A DNA stretch of 33,989 nt from positions 1 to 33,989 of the forward strand of contig JAAYUH010000044.1 in NCBI GenBank assembly GCA_012517755.1. Direction: 5' to 3'. Shown one piece after another: positions 1 to 8,829 of the stretch. The stretch comes from a bacterium. Lineage in GTDB: Bacteria; Caldisericota; Caldisericia; B22-G15. The notes beneath the pieces were generated by a model. It was not told the DNA's origin. It made no database searches and saw only the letters and a list, made by a program, of their open reading frames with translations. A program made the position numbers and the translations under genes. How positions within the stretch are numbered: position 1 is the first letter of the stretch; each line of letters starts with the position of its first letter.

Positions 1-660
1 AAATGGTATTTTTATAAAAGAGGGTTGAGTTCCAACAAGTTTCATTATTTCGATATCCTCTCTTCTATTATATATTGAAACTGTAATATTGGAGCCAAGG
101 AAAAAAATAAAAATTCCAATAAATATTGAGAATACTGCTATGCTTAAGAATGTAAATGTTCTTATTGAAAAAAGCAATTTATCAACAAGGTCTTTAGAAT
201 AGAAAAAATCAGATACTTCAGGAATCATTGAAATTTTAGATGTTATTTCATTTATAGAATAAACTGACTCTGGTTTTACAAAAAAAGTTGGCGGGAGAGG
301 ATTGTTTTCAAGATCTTTAAATATAGATTCATATTCAGGATACTCCTTTATTAATTCATCGAGAGCTGTATCAGGTGATATATATTTTACAGATTCGACA
401 CCACTTATATTACTAATTTCATTTTCAATCTCTCTTACCCTAACTTCATTTGTATCTTTTTTTAAATAAAAAGATATTTCAATTTTATTTTCTATCCCCC
501 TTTTTACCTCATTTGAATAATTTAAAAAATAGTAAATCATACCGATACTGAATATTGAAACAATAATTACAAAAATACTAATAAAAGTTAAAAAACCAGA
601 TCTTATTATATTTATAAAAGATTCTTTAATTTCTCTAAGAAATATTTGGATACTTTTCAT
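1..660 (-). CDS. ftsX: Cell-division ABC transporter permease FtsX (C-terminus beyond window)
   Basis: Membrane partner of FtsE; in known bacteria the pair controls peptidoglycan hydrolases at the septum or side wall. Translating from the ATG at 660 gives 220 residues with no stop before the window edge. There is a cytoplasmic N-terminus, a membrane helix at about residues 22-46, an extracytoplasmic domain at about 47-165 containing NPLPPTFFVK, a second helix at about 168-190, then RREDIEIMKLVG, which is the conserved FtsX cytoplasmic loop before the third helix. The remaining two helices (roughly 70-80 residues) lie off the left edge. The start overlaps the 3' end of ftsE by 26 nt, the usual ftsE-ftsX coupling. 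A weak AAGGATGG lies 13 nt upstream. The identification rests on the loop motif, topology and neighbour. Confidence 0.9.
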   Translation of the reverse strand, partial: MKSIQIFLREIKESFINIIRSGFLTFISIFVIIVSIFSIGMIYYFLNYSNEVKRGIENKIEISFYLKKDTNEVRVREIENEISNISGVESVKYISPDTALDELIKEYPEYESIFKDLENNPLPPTFFVKPESVYSINEITSKISMIPEVSDFFYSKDLVDKLLFSIRTFTFLSIAVFSIFIGIFIFFLGSNITVSIYNRREDIEIMKLVGTQPSFIKIPF

Positions 661-1303
661 ACAATTTTTTTCCATCCTTAATATAAAATATCCTCTTATT
701 ATATTTTTTAATTATCTCCTCATTATGTGTTGACATAATCACTGTTGTTCCATTTTCATTTATCTTTACGAACAGATCAACAATATTAAATGAAGTTTTC
801 CAATCAAGATTTCCAGTTGGTTCATCTGCAATTAAAATATCTGGGTTGTTAACAATTGCTCTTGCTATTGATACTCTTTGCATCTCTCCACCAGAAAGAG
901 TATTAGGATATTTGTATATTTGTTCTTCTAAACCAACCATTTTGAGTGTATCTAAAACCCTACTTTTTATAAGTTGTGGAGAAAATCCCTGTATTTCAAG
1001 AGGAAAAGAGACATTTTCATAAACTGTTTTTCTTTTGAAAAGTTTATAATCTTGAAAAATCATACTGATTTTCCTTCTTAAAAGATAAACTTTTCCACTA
1101 TATTTTTTTAAAGAATCGTTATTAAAGAAAATTTCTCCTCTTGAAGGTTCAATTTCTTTATGAATCAATTTTAATATAGTTGTTTTACCAGCACCTGAAG
1201 GTCCTACAATAAATAGAAAATCACCTTTATCCAATTCGAAACTAATATTTGATAGAGCTTCTTTTTCATCATAAAATTTAGAAACTCCAACAAATTTTAA
1301 CAT
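635..1303 (-). CDS. ftsE: Cell-division ABC transporter ATPase FtsE
   Basis: Cytoplasmic ATPase that drives FtsX. The 222-residue length is normal for the family. Walker A is GPSGAGKT at residues 34-41, the Q-loop is at FQDYKLF, the signature LSGGE at 136-140, Walker B ILIADE at 156-161, and the switch histidine is H193. FQDYKLF is close to the FQD(F/Y)xLL typical of FtsE. The ATG overlaps the end of trxB by 7 nt and no Shine-Dalgarno is visible, so translation is probably coupled to trxB. The next gene, ftsX, overlaps its end. Lipoprotein exporters of the LolD/MacB type share this fold, but the adjacent ftsX settles the call. Confidence 0.93.
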   Translation of the reverse strand: MLKFVGVSKFYDEKEALSNISFELDKGDFLFIVGPSGAGKTTILKLIHKEIEPSRGEIFFNNDSLKKYSGKVYLLRRKISMIFQDYKLFKRKTVYENVSFPLEIQGFSPQLIKSRVLDTLKMVGLEEQIYKYPNTLSGGEMQRVSIARAIVNNPDILIADEPTGNLDWKTSFNIVDLFVKINENGTTVIMSTHNEEIIKKYNKRIFYIKDGKKLYEKYPNIS

Positions 1304-2211
1304 TTATCAGAGAAATCTTTACAGAAGGTATTTGCAGCAATTGCACCGTCTGCACAAGCTGTAATAATCTGTCTTAGTTCTTTTTTTCTTACATCACCAA
1401 TAGCATAAACAAATTTCTCATTAGTTCTCATTTCACTATCTGTAATTATAAATCCATTTTCATCAAGATTAATTTTATCTTTAAATAAATTACTATTTGG
1501 AGTTAAACCAATATAGATAAAAACTCCATTAATATTAAGTTCATAAATTCTATCTTCTTTGATATTTTGTATTATTACTTTTTCAACTCTTTTTTCACCT
1601 TTAATCTCTTTTAAAATTGAATTAAAAATAAATTCAATCTTACTGTTTTTAAAAGCTTTCTCTTGTAGATATTGAGCAGCGCGTAATTTATCTCTTCTAT
1701 GTATAATATATACCTTATTTGCAAAATTAGTTAAATATAATGCTTCAACTATTGCCGAATCTCCTCCTCCAACAACCAAAACATCTTTATTTTTATACAA
1801 AAAAGCATCACATATAGCACAATATGATACTCCTTTTCCTGTAAATTCTTTTTCTCCGGGGATATCAAGTTTTTTTGGATTTACACCAGTAGCAATTATT
1901 AAACCATCAGATTCATATATAGAAGAATTTGTTTTGGTTTTTTTTATTTCATTATCAATTTCAACCCCCAAAACCTCATCAATTAAAAATTCTACACCAA
2001 ATTTTTTTGCTTGTTCTTCCATTTTATTAACAAGTTCTGATCCTTTTATTCCTTCTGGAAAACCTGGATAATTTTCAACAATATCTGTTAAGATTGCTTG
2101 ACCTCCGATTCCAAATTTTTCAATAAGAAGGGTTGATAAGCCAAATCTTTTTGAATATATTGATGCGGATAAACCAGCGGGACCTCCACCTATAATAACA
2201 ATGTCGTACAT
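1297..2211 (-). CDS. trxB: Thioredoxin reductase (NADPH/FAD, low-Mr type)
   Basis: Flavoprotein that reduces thioredoxin with NAD(P)H in the cytoplasm. It has 304 residues, within the usual 300-320. The FAD-binding GGGPAG is at residues 8-13, the redox-active CAIC at 131-134 inside the inserted NADPH domain, the second dinucleotide motif GGGDSA at 148-153, and the C-terminal FAD motif with AIGDV near 270. The start ATG has a strong AGGAGG (2225-2230), but the spacing is long, 13 nt. The gene sits between pgk and ftsE in the long minus-strand run, and its end overlaps ftsE. No thioredoxin gene is in the window. Ferredoxin-dependent reductases share the fold; the substrate donor is not proven by sequence. 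Confidence 0.92.
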   Translation of the reverse strand: MYDIVIIGGGPAGLSASIYSKRFGLSTLLIEKFGIGGQAILTDIVENYPGFPEGIKGSELVNKMEEQAKKFGVEFLIDEVLGVEIDNEIKKTKTNSSIYESDGLIIATGVNPKKLDIPGEKEFTGKGVSYCAICDAFLYKNKDVLVVGGGDSAIVEALYLTNFANKVYIIHRRDKLRAAQYLQEKAFKNSKIEFIFNSILKEIKGEKRVEKVIIQNIKEDRIYELNINGVFIYIGLTPNSNLFKDKINLDENGFIITDSEMRTNEKFVYAIGDVRKKELRQIITACADGAIAANTFCKDFSDKC

Positions 2212-2241
2212 AAAATAATGTAAGCCTCCTTACAATCTAAA

Positions 2242-3423
2242 TTAATCTAAAAGTACCTTTATACCAGGTAACTCCTTTCCTTCAAGAAATTCAAGAAGTG
2301 CTCCTCCTCCAGTTGACATATGTGTTACACAGTTTGCATATTCAAACTTATTCAATGCAGAAATTGTATCACCACCTCCAACAACTTTTATATTTGGATT
2401 TTTACAAAGAGTTTCAGCAATCTTTTTTGTACCAAGGGAATATTTTTCCATTTCATAAATACCTAATGGCCCACTCCAAAATATTGTTTTAGCATCTAAT
2501 AACTCTTCAATGAACATTTCGATTGTTCTTGGTCCTATGTCAACTCCATACCAATCATATGGTATTTGTTCTACTGGAACAATTTTATTATCTGCTCCTT
2601 CTCTCAATTCTTCAGTTGTATTAACATCAACTGGAAGAATCAATTTGACACCTTTCTTCGAAGCTAAATCAATTATTTCCAATGCAACACTTTCCATTTC
2701 ACTTTCATAAATTGAACTCCCAATATTGTATCCTTCTGCTTTGATAAAAGTAAATGCTGCACCACCACCTATTAAAATCGTATCAACAATATTAACAAGG
2801 TTTTTTAAAACTCCAATTTTATCTGATATTTTTGCACCACCAATTATTAAAACAAAAGGTTTTTCTGGATTTTTAATCAATTTTGACAAAATATTGTACT
2901 CCTTTTCCATTAAAAAACCTGCATAAGAAGGAAGAAGAGTTGGAAGAAGAAAAACTGAGGTATTTGCTCTGTGTGAAACTGCAAAAGCATCACTAACATA
3001 TATATCACCATATTCACTTAATTTTTCAGCGAATTCTTCAGATTCTTTCTCCTCTTCTTTATAAAATCTTAAATTTTCAAATAGTATCACTTCTCCATTT
3101 TTAAGATTATTAATAATATTTTTTGTCTCTTCACTGAAAATATTATCAATCAGAGGAACATTTATACCAAGAATCTCTGAAAGTTTTTCACTCACAGGTT
3201 TTAATGAGAGTTCTAACTTTTTTTCACCCTTTGGTCTACCAAGATGAGTAAGAATTATTATTTTTGCACCTTTTTCTCTCATATATTTTATTGTTGGTAG
3301 TGTTTCTCTAATTCTTGTGTCATCTCTAATCTTTCCATCTTCTTTTAAAGGAACATTATAGTCTACTCTATATAATACCCTTTTACCTTCAAAATCTACA
3401 TTTTTGATTGTTCTTAGAGGCAT
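2242..3423 (-). CDS. pgk: Phosphoglycerate kinase
   Basis: Transfers phosphate from 1,3-bisphosphoglycerate to ADP in glycolysis. It has 393 residues, normal for bacteria. Visible family motifs are RVDYNVPL near residue 19, HLGRP near 60, ENLRF, GGAKISDK near 197, WSGPLG near 316 and the nucleotide-binding VGGGDT and STGGGA towards the C-terminus. The usual DAFGxxHRAHAS segment reads DAFAVSHRANTS here, a mild divergence; the arginine is kept. The ATG abuts the gapA stop codon (TAG-ATG), with a purine-rich GGGGG Shine-Dalgarno inside the gapA end, so gapA and pgk are translated as a pair. Confidence 0.97.
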   Translation of the reverse strand: MPLRTIKNVDFEGKRVLYRVDYNVPLKEDGKIRDDTRIRETLPTIKYMREKGAKIIILTHLGRPKGEKKLELSLKPVSEKLSEILGINVPLIDNIFSEETKNIINNLKNGEVILFENLRFYKEEEKESEEFAEKLSEYGDIYVSDAFAVSHRANTSVFLLPTLLPSYAGFLMEKEYNILSKLIKNPEKPFVLIIGGAKISDKIGVLKNLVNIVDTILIGGGAAFTFIKAEGYNIGSSIYESEMESVALEIIDLASKKGVKLILPVDVNTTEELREGADNKIVPVEQIPYDWYGVDIGPRTIEMFIEELLDAKTIFWSGPLGIYEMEKYSLGTKKIAETLCKNPNIKVVGGGDTISALNKFEYANCVTHMSTGGGALLEFLEGKELPGIKVLLD

Positions 3424-4431
3424 CTAAACCCCCTTATCAAAAATAAATTTTGTTAAATCTGCAACTCTCACTGAATAGCCCCACTCATTGTCATACCAGG
3501 AAAAAACTTTAATAAGATTTCCATCAATAACATCTGTCAATGTTGCATCAATAATTCCAGAGAATTCACTTCCTTTAAAATCTGAAGAAACAACGGGCTC
3601 TTCCGTATATCCAAGAATTCCTGATAAATATTTATCAGAAGCTTCTTTTAAAACTCTATTTACATCTTCAGGTGTTGTTGATTTTTTAACTAAACATGTA
3701 AAGTCAGTTATTGAAACAGTAGGGGTTGGAACTCTCAAGGCAATCCCATTTAATTTTCCTTTTAATTCAGGTATTACTGTTGCTACTGCTTTTGCTGCAC
3801 CAGTAGTTGTTGGAATTATATTTGTTGCAGCACTTCTTGCTCTTCTAAAATCTTTTTTGTGTGGAGTATCAAGTAGGGCTTGATCATTAGTATATGAGTG
3901 TATTGTTGTCATTAATCCTTTTTCAATTACATAATTTTTATGTAATACTTTAACTACAGGAGCAAGTGAATTAGTTGTACAAGATGCATTTGATATTATA
4001 TTATGTTTTTTTGGATCATATAAATCTTCATTTACCCCTAAAACTATTGTTACATCTTCATTTTTTGCAGGGGCAGTAATTATAACCTTTTTTGCTCCTG
4101 CTTCAAGGTGAGCTTTTGCTTTTTCAGCATCTGTAAATACACCAGTAGATTCAATTACGATATCAACATCCAAATCTTTCCATGGTAATAGGTTTATATT
4201 TTTCTCTTTGAAAAAGCGAACCTCATTACCATCAATGATGAATTTATCCTCCTTTAATTCATAAGAAAAATTGTAAATTCCATAATTTGAATCATACTTT
4301 AATAAATAAATTAACATTTCTAAATCAAATAAATCATTGACTGCAACAATTTCAATACCAGAATATTTTTTCTTTAAAGCCTTAAAAACTTGTCTTCCTA
4401 TTCTTCCAAATCCATTAATTGCTACTTTCAT
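3424..4431 (-). CDS. gapA: Glyceraldehyde-3-phosphate dehydrogenase, phosphorylating
   Basis: Oxidises glyceraldehyde 3-phosphate to 1,3-bisphosphoglycerate. It has 335 residues. The Rossmann motif INGFGRIGR is at 5-13, and D33 after the second strand points to NAD preference. The catalytic C151 lies in SNASCTTN and H178 in TTIHSYT. The C-terminal WYDNEWGYS is present. AGGAGG lies 6 nt before the ATG. It follows rpoN after 52 nt, which hold a possible promoter, and leads directly into pgk. No CggR-type repressor gene lies between rpoN and gapA, unlike many Firmicutes. Confidence 0.97.
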   Translation of the reverse strand: MKVAINGFGRIGRQVFKALKKKYSGIEIVAVNDLFDLEMLIYLLKYDSNYGIYNFSYELKEDKFIIDGNEVRFFKEKNINLLPWKDLDVDIVIESTGVFTDAEKAKAHLEAGAKKVIITAPAKNEDVTIVLGVNEDLYDPKKHNIISNASCTTNSLAPVVKVLHKNYVIEKGLMTTIHSYTNDQALLDTPHKKDFRRARSAATNIIPTTTGAAKAVATVIPELKGKLNGIALRVPTPTVSITDFTCLVKKSTTPEDVNRVLKEASDKYLSGILGYTEEPVVSSDFKGSEFSGIIDATLTDVIDGNLIKVFSWYDNEWGYSVRVADLTKFIFDKGV

Positions 4432-4453
4432 TTAAAGCCTCCTTTCTTTTTTA

Positions 4454-4462
4454 AATATAACA
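4454..4462 (-). promoter_or_regulatory. Possible extended -10 promoter before gapA
   Basis: On the minus strand the 52-nt rpoN-gapA gap contains TGTTATATT, a TGn extended -10. The predicted transcript start is near 4447, giving a 16-nt leader with AGGAGG before the gapA ATG. No good -35 was seen. It would let gapA-pgk-trxB-ftsEX be transcribed independently of rapZ-yvcK-whiA-rpoN. In such AT-rich DNA chance matches are common. Confidence 0.4.
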
Positions 4463-4483
4463 GAAAAACTTGAATTTTTAAAA

Positions 4484-5764
4484 CTATTTACTTCTTCTTT
4501 TGCTTTTAGATGGAATGTTGAGTTCATCTCGATACTTTGCAATTGTTCTTCTTTTAAGGTAGATTCCCTTTTTTATTAAAATTTTTTCAATTTCTGAATC
4601 TGAGTATGGCCTTTTTTTATCTTCTTTATCAACTATCTCTTTAATTAACATTTTAACTTTGGTTCCAAAAACTCCTTTTTTTACCCCCTCTTTTCCAAGT
4701 AAAAATTTAAATGGTAATATTCCCTTTGGTGTATCAATATATTTTTCATTTACGATTCTTGATAGTGTAGAAATTGAAAGATTTAAATCATTTGCAATCT
4801 CTTTTAAGGTTATAATATTTAAATAACCTGAATTTAAGAAAAAATCTTTTTGTTTATTTACAAGATATTCAGCAACTTTCAAAACCTTTTCCTGTCTTTC
4901 AAGTAACAAATATATAAGATCTTTTGCATCTTTTACTTTATTTTTAAAAAATTCCCTCTCCTCTTTTGTTAATTCATAAATTCTTGATTTCATATCGTTA
5001 TAAAGATTTTCATTGAATTTTACTTTTGGAAAAATTTTGTCATTGTAATAAACTCTTAACTCTTTATTTTCAATTTTTAAATAGACCTCTGGTGTTATGT
5101 ACATATTAATACTTTTCTCAAGAATATGAGATGGATAAATATATGCTTTTTCTAATTTTTTGTAATATTCCTGATTTATTTCTTGTCCTTTAAGTAATTT
5201 ATCTATAACATTTTCATATTCTTCAATATCATCTTTTTTGATTTCATTTTCTCTTAATAATTGAATAATTATGCACTCTTTAATATCTTTAGCAAATACT
5301 CCAGGTGGATGCATCTCATTTTTTAAAATTTCAAGAACTCTGTTTATCTCTTTTTTATTTTTTTTAATTTGATTTGAAATCAAATCTATTGAAATATTTA
5401 AAAAACCATTATCATCTATATTTCCAATCAAATAATGAGCAATCTCTTTTTCATCTTGATTAAAATCAAAAAGCATTATCTGTTCTTCAAGGTAATCTTT
5501 TAAAGTTTTTTCTTCCTTAATTAAAGATTCAAAAAGTTGGTAGTTTCCTTTATCCTCATTATCAAAATCTTCTAAACCAGGAATTGTATCAAATTTATTA
5601 TCTTCAAGTTCGATAAAAGGATTTTCCTCCCATCGAGATTCAATGAGTTCTCTCAAATCTAAAATTGGGTATTGAAAAATAGTCATCAATTGGAAAAGAT
5701 TCTGTCTTAAATATAGATTTTCTGTTATTGAAATAGTTGGTCTTAATTCATTTCTATTCTTCAT
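4484..5764 (-). CDS. rpoN: RNA polymerase sigma-54 factor RpoN
   Basis: Alternative sigma factor that needs ATP-driven activators to open promoters. It has 426 residues, somewhat shorter than E. coli RpoN (477) because of a short acidic region II. Region I is recognisable at about 14-50 (LYLRQNLFQLM, then NPFIELE). The core-binding region follows, then a helix-turn-helix with TPKGILPFK. The C-terminal RpoN box RRTIAKYRDE starts at about 405 and is followed by LNIPSKSKRR. The start overlaps whiA by 11 nt. No sigma-54 activator (AAA+ enhancer-binding protein) is in the window, and no TGGCAC-N5-TTGC site was noticed. The order rpoN-gapA-pgk is shared with several Firmicutes. Confidence 0.95.
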   Translation of the reverse strand: MKNRNELRPTISITENLYLRQNLFQLMTIFQYPILDLRELIESRWEENPFIELEDNKFDTIPGLEDFDNEDKGNYQLFESLIKEEKTLKDYLEEQIMLFDFNQDEKEIAHYLIGNIDDNGFLNISIDLISNQIKKNKKEINRVLEILKNEMHPPGVFAKDIKECIIIQLLRENEIKKDDIEEYENVIDKLLKGQEINQEYYKKLEKAYIYPSHILEKSINMYITPEVYLKIENKELRVYYNDKIFPKVKFNENLYNDMKSRIYELTKEEREFFKNKVKDAKDLIYLLLERQEKVLKVAEYLVNKQKDFFLNSGYLNIITLKEIANDLNLSISTLSRIVNEKYIDTPKGILPFKFLLGKEGVKKGVFGTKVKMLIKEIVDKEDKKRPYSDSEIEKILIKKGIYLKRRTIAKYRDELNIPSKSKRRSK

Positions 5765-6665
5765 TTATAAACCTCTCTTTTAATTTAATGATCCTTCTTA
5801 ATCTATGATTTACACATGATTTAGAAACTCCCATTTTTATAGCAAGTTCATTCAAACTTAAATAAGGATATTTCATTCTTAAATCTATTGTTTCTTTTAA
5901 TGATGGAGATAAAATTTTTATTAAATCATTCTTTTTTAAATAAATTATAGCATCTTTTGTCTTTAAATATGCATCTATCGTTTTCTTAAGATTTTTCATC
6001 TCTAAATTTACATTCTTAGTTAGTTTATTTCTTATATCTTTTATAATTGTATTTTCTAAAACTTGTATATATGAACCTGATGCACCCAAAAAAAGTAAGA
6101 ATTCTTTAATACTCTCTCTATCCTGTAAATATAATATTATATAATTTTTCCTATCTCTATCCTTAAAATTAAAATGCATAATTTTTAAGATTTCAAATAT
6201 TTCAAATATCGATGATTCTTTTTGAAATCTTAATTCAAGATAATAACCTTTTTTTGGGTCTCTAACAACTCCAGAGGCTAAAAAAGCACCTCTTATAAAT
6301 GATTTGATATCTCCTTCACTTTTAGGTCTAAAATGAACTTTTAAATCATTTTCATCTATTATTTTTAAATTTAACAAATCTTTTAATAGTATATTAAATT
6401 CTATTTCAAAATATTTTCTTCCTTTTTTTTCAATAATTTTTAGAGATTTATTAAATCCAGCTATTTTTAATAATTTTATGACTCTTCTTGCTATTTCAGG
6501 GGATGAAAGTGTAAAATTTATTTTAGTTTTTTCTTTAGTGATTATTATTTTACCAATTGATAAAAGAAATCCCTGAATTTCTGATAATGCTTCATCAGGT
6601 TTATTTATATCTATTTTCAATAAATCTCTCTTTACAATTTGTGTAAAGTAATCTATTTTTTCCAC
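5754..6665 (-). CDS. whiA: DNA-binding protein WhiA
   Basis: WhiA-family protein; in actinobacteria a sporulation regulator, in Firmicutes a nucleoid-associated cell-division factor. It has 303 residues. The centre holds the degenerate LAGLIDADG-like domain (RGAFLASGVV at about 125-134, then DPKKGYYLE). IRNKLTKNVN follows near 211, and the C-terminal helix-turn-helix spans about 268-298 (SLNELAIKMGVSKSCVNHR). The start is GTG, overlapping the yvcK stop by 13 nt with no visible Shine-Dalgarno, so translation is probably coupled. The rapZ-yvcK-whiA order is the classical one. Here it continues directly into rpoN rather than crh. Confidence 0.95.
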   Translation of the reverse strand: MEKIDYFTQIVKRDLLKIDINKPDEALSEIQGFLLSIGKIIITKEKTKINFTLSSPEIARRVIKLLKIAGFNKSLKIIEKKGRKYFEIEFNILLKDLLNLKIIDENDLKVHFRPKSEGDIKSFIRGAFLASGVVRDPKKGYYLELRFQKESSIFEIFEILKIMHFNFKDRDRKNYIILYLQDRESIKEFLLFLGASGSYIQVLENTIIKDIRNKLTKNVNLEMKNLKKTIDAYLKTKDAIIYLKKNDLIKILSPSLKETIDLRMKYPYLSLNELAIKMGVSKSCVNHRLRRIIKLKERFINEE

Positions 6666-7969
6666 TTTAACATATCTTTAAGTAGATCTCTTATTTTTAA
6701 ATAATTGTGTCTTAAATATCCATTCTCAACAGCAACAAGGTTATCTTTTATAATTTTTAATCCTAATTTTTTTAAATTTTCTTCATCTACTTCAACAGGA
6801 TAAGAACCTACTTTCTTATACTTATCTAAATAGTATTCTCCTATTTTTCCATTATTAACAATAATATAATCAAAAATATTTTCTCCTGTATATTCATAAA
6901 TTTTTTGTACATGCATTGAGGCTGTAAAATCGTCTGTCTCCCCCTTTTCTGTCATTAAATTCAAAATATAGATCTTTTTAGCTTTTGACTTTTTTATAGA
7001 TTCAACTACTGCTGGAAATAGAAGTGGAGGAATTATTGAAGTATACAAACTTCCTGGACCTATGATTATTAACTCTGAAGTTTCAATCTCATACAAAACC
7101 TCAAATGCTGGTTTTGCATAAAATGGCTCAAGTGAAATTTTTTTAATTTTTTTACCTCTATTTCTTATATTAGTTTCACCTAAAGCAACTTCTCCATCTT
7201 CAAATTCTCCTCTTAAAGTGATTATACTTTCTGAGACAGGTAAAACTTTACCAGATAAATTTAAAGTTTCCTCTAATTTTGTTATTCCATAAATCAAGCT
7301 ATCCTTTAATTTTATTGAACCTGCAATTATTAAATTACCAATTGAATGCCCTTGTAGAGTTTCTCCTTCTTTAAATCTATATTGGAAAAGATCTTTTAAG
7401 AATTCCTCGCTTTCTGAAAGTGCGATTATACAGTTTCTCAAATCACCAGGAGGTGGAATTCCAAGTTCTTCTCTCAATTTTCCAGAACTTCCCCCATCAT
7501 CTGTGACAGTAACTATTGCAACTGGATAAAATGGATACTCTTTTAGACCTCTTAAAATTGTTGAAAGACCAGTTCCTCCACCACAAGCAACTACTTTTTT
7601 TACCTTACTCTTGAATCTATAATTATGAACAATATTTACAACTTCATTTCTTTTTTCTTTTAGAAGTGCAGTAAAAAGTGAGTTCATAAGTTTCGAAAAT
7701 CCAAAAACTATAAGAAAAATACCTAATAACATATACAGTAAAGCAATCAATCTTGTTAGCCATATTGGGAATTTATAATTTCCTTTCATAAAAATTATTA
7801 TGTAATCTATAATATATCTCTTAATTATACCCAATCTTGTGAAGTCAAGAATAACCATTAATCCAAGTAGTAAAATTATTAAGCCAATTATCATAAGGAG
7901 AATCCATCTCTTTATATTCATTCCAGGGTATAACCATTTAAAAAAACGTTTTATTTTGTCTTTATTCAT
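6653..7969 (-). CDS. yvcK: YvcK/GlmR family protein with N-terminal membrane helices
   Basis: Gluconeogenesis and cell-envelope factor; B. subtilis GlmR binds UDP-GlcNAc and helps direct carbon to the envelope. It has 438 residues against about 320 for B. subtilis. The extra 120 residues form two hydrophobic helices at about 22-44 and 69-91 plus a basic linker. The conserved core begins at about 126 with ACGGGTGLS (GGGTGLS at 130-136), then DDGGSSG at 157-163 and PPPGDLRNC. A second ATG at residue 17 would keep both helices. The start overlaps the rapZ stop as ATGA. Membrane-anchored YvcK-like proteins occur in some phyla, so the helices are unusual but not unique. Confidence 0.93.
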   Translation of the reverse strand: MNKDKIKRFFKWLYPGMNIKRWILLMIIGLIILLLGLMVILDFTRLGIIKRYIIDYIIIFMKGNYKFPIWLTRLIALLYMLLGIFLIVFGFSKLMNSLFTALLKEKRNEVVNIVHNYRFKSKVKKVVACGGGTGLSTILRGLKEYPFYPVAIVTVTDDGGSSGKLREELGIPPPGDLRNCIIALSESEEFLKDLFQYRFKEGETLQGHSIGNLIIAGSIKLKDSLIYGITKLEETLNLSGKVLPVSESIITLRGEFEDGEVALGETNIRNRGKKIKKISLEPFYAKPAFEVLYEIETSELIIIGPGSLYTSIIPPLLFPAVVESIKKSKAKKIYILNLMTEKGETDDFTASMHVQKIYEYTGENIFDYIIVNNGKIGEYYLDKYKKVGSYPVEVDEENLKKLGLKIIKDNLVAVENGYLRHNYLKIRDLLKDMLKWKK

Positions 7970-8829
7970 TTCCTTATGTCTCTATGAAATATTGTACATC
8001 TAAATCCATTCTTTTCCAAAAAATTTTTAGTTTCCTCTGCAATAACTACAGAACGATGTCTTCCTCCTGTACATCCAAAGGATATTATAAGAGAACTTTT
8101 TCCTTCATTTATATATTGAGGTATGAGAAACAAAATTAAATCTTTAAATCTAATTAAAAATCCTTTTGTTGTGTCATTAGATAAAACAAAATTTTTTACT
8201 TCTTCATCTAAACCTGTAGTGTTTTTCAAATTATCCATATAAAATGGATTTGGTAAAAATCTCACATCAAACATTAAATCAGAATCTAAAGGTATTCCAT
8301 ATTTATATCCAAATGAAATTATTGTAATCGAGATTAAATTACTTTTTTCCTCTTTTAATATTTCAACAATTCTACTTTTTAAATCTGAAAGTTTCATTTC
8401 AGTAGTATCAATTACAATATCACTAATCTCCTTTATTGGTTTTAACATATCTTTCTCAATTTTTATTGATGAACTCAATCCTTCTTCACTATATAAAGGA
8501 TGTTTTCTTCTTGTTTCTTTATATCTTTTTATAAGTATCTCTTCATTAGCATCAAGAAAAATAATAAAAGGATTTATCCCTTTTTTATTAATATCTTTTA
8601 TTATCTCTGGAAAATTTATATCAAAATCCTTTTCTCTTATATCAAGAGTTATAGCAACTTTATTTACATTTGAAATTCCTTTTTTAAAAATCTCAACAAA
8701 TTTTTCTATTAAATTTAATGGAAGATTATCTATACAAAAATATCCAATATCCTCAAGAAACTCAGAAGCTTTAGTTTTACCTGCTCCTGAAATACCTGTT
8801 ATGATAACAAAATTTTTATTTTTTTCCAT
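7966..8829 (-). CDS. rapZ: RNase adapter / nucleotide-binding protein RapZ
   Basis: RapZ/YvcJ family P-loop ATPase/GTPase; in E. coli it binds GlcN6P and directs small-RNA decay, while in Firmicutes the role is less clear. It has 287 residues. Walker A is GISGAGKT at 12-19. The second conserved part lies in the C-terminal domain with SFGCTGGRHRSV, which in E. coli holds the GlcN6P/RNA-binding region. It heads the run, overlaps yvcK by 4 nt, and its start codon lies directly downstream of a -10 box with no Shine-Dalgarno. Its neighbour YvcK also senses amino-sugar metabolism, so an envelope-precursor role is a reasonable inference. Confidence 0.94.
   Translation of the reverse strand: MEKNKNFVIITGISGAGKTKASEFLEDIGYFCIDNLPLNLIEKFVEIFKKGISNVNKVAITLDIREKDFDINFPEIIKDINKKGINPFIIFLDANEEILIKRYKETRRKHPLYSEEGLSSSIKIEKDMLKPIKEISDIVIDTTEMKLSDLKSRIVEILKEEKSNLISITIISFGYKYGIPLDSDLMFDVRFLPNPFYMDNLKNTTGLDEEVKNFVLSNDTTKGFLIRFKDLILFLIPQYINEGKSSLIISFGCTGGRHRSVVIAEETKNFLEKNGFRCTIFHRDIRK

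Noticed and set aside
3488-3883. 131-codon open frame on the plus strand opposite gapA
   Set aside because: It is a mirror of the well-conserved gapA frame, has no ribosome site, and its translation has no recognisable pattern. Similar antisense frames opposite the folate, threonine synthase, peptidase and xerD genes were rejected for the same reason.
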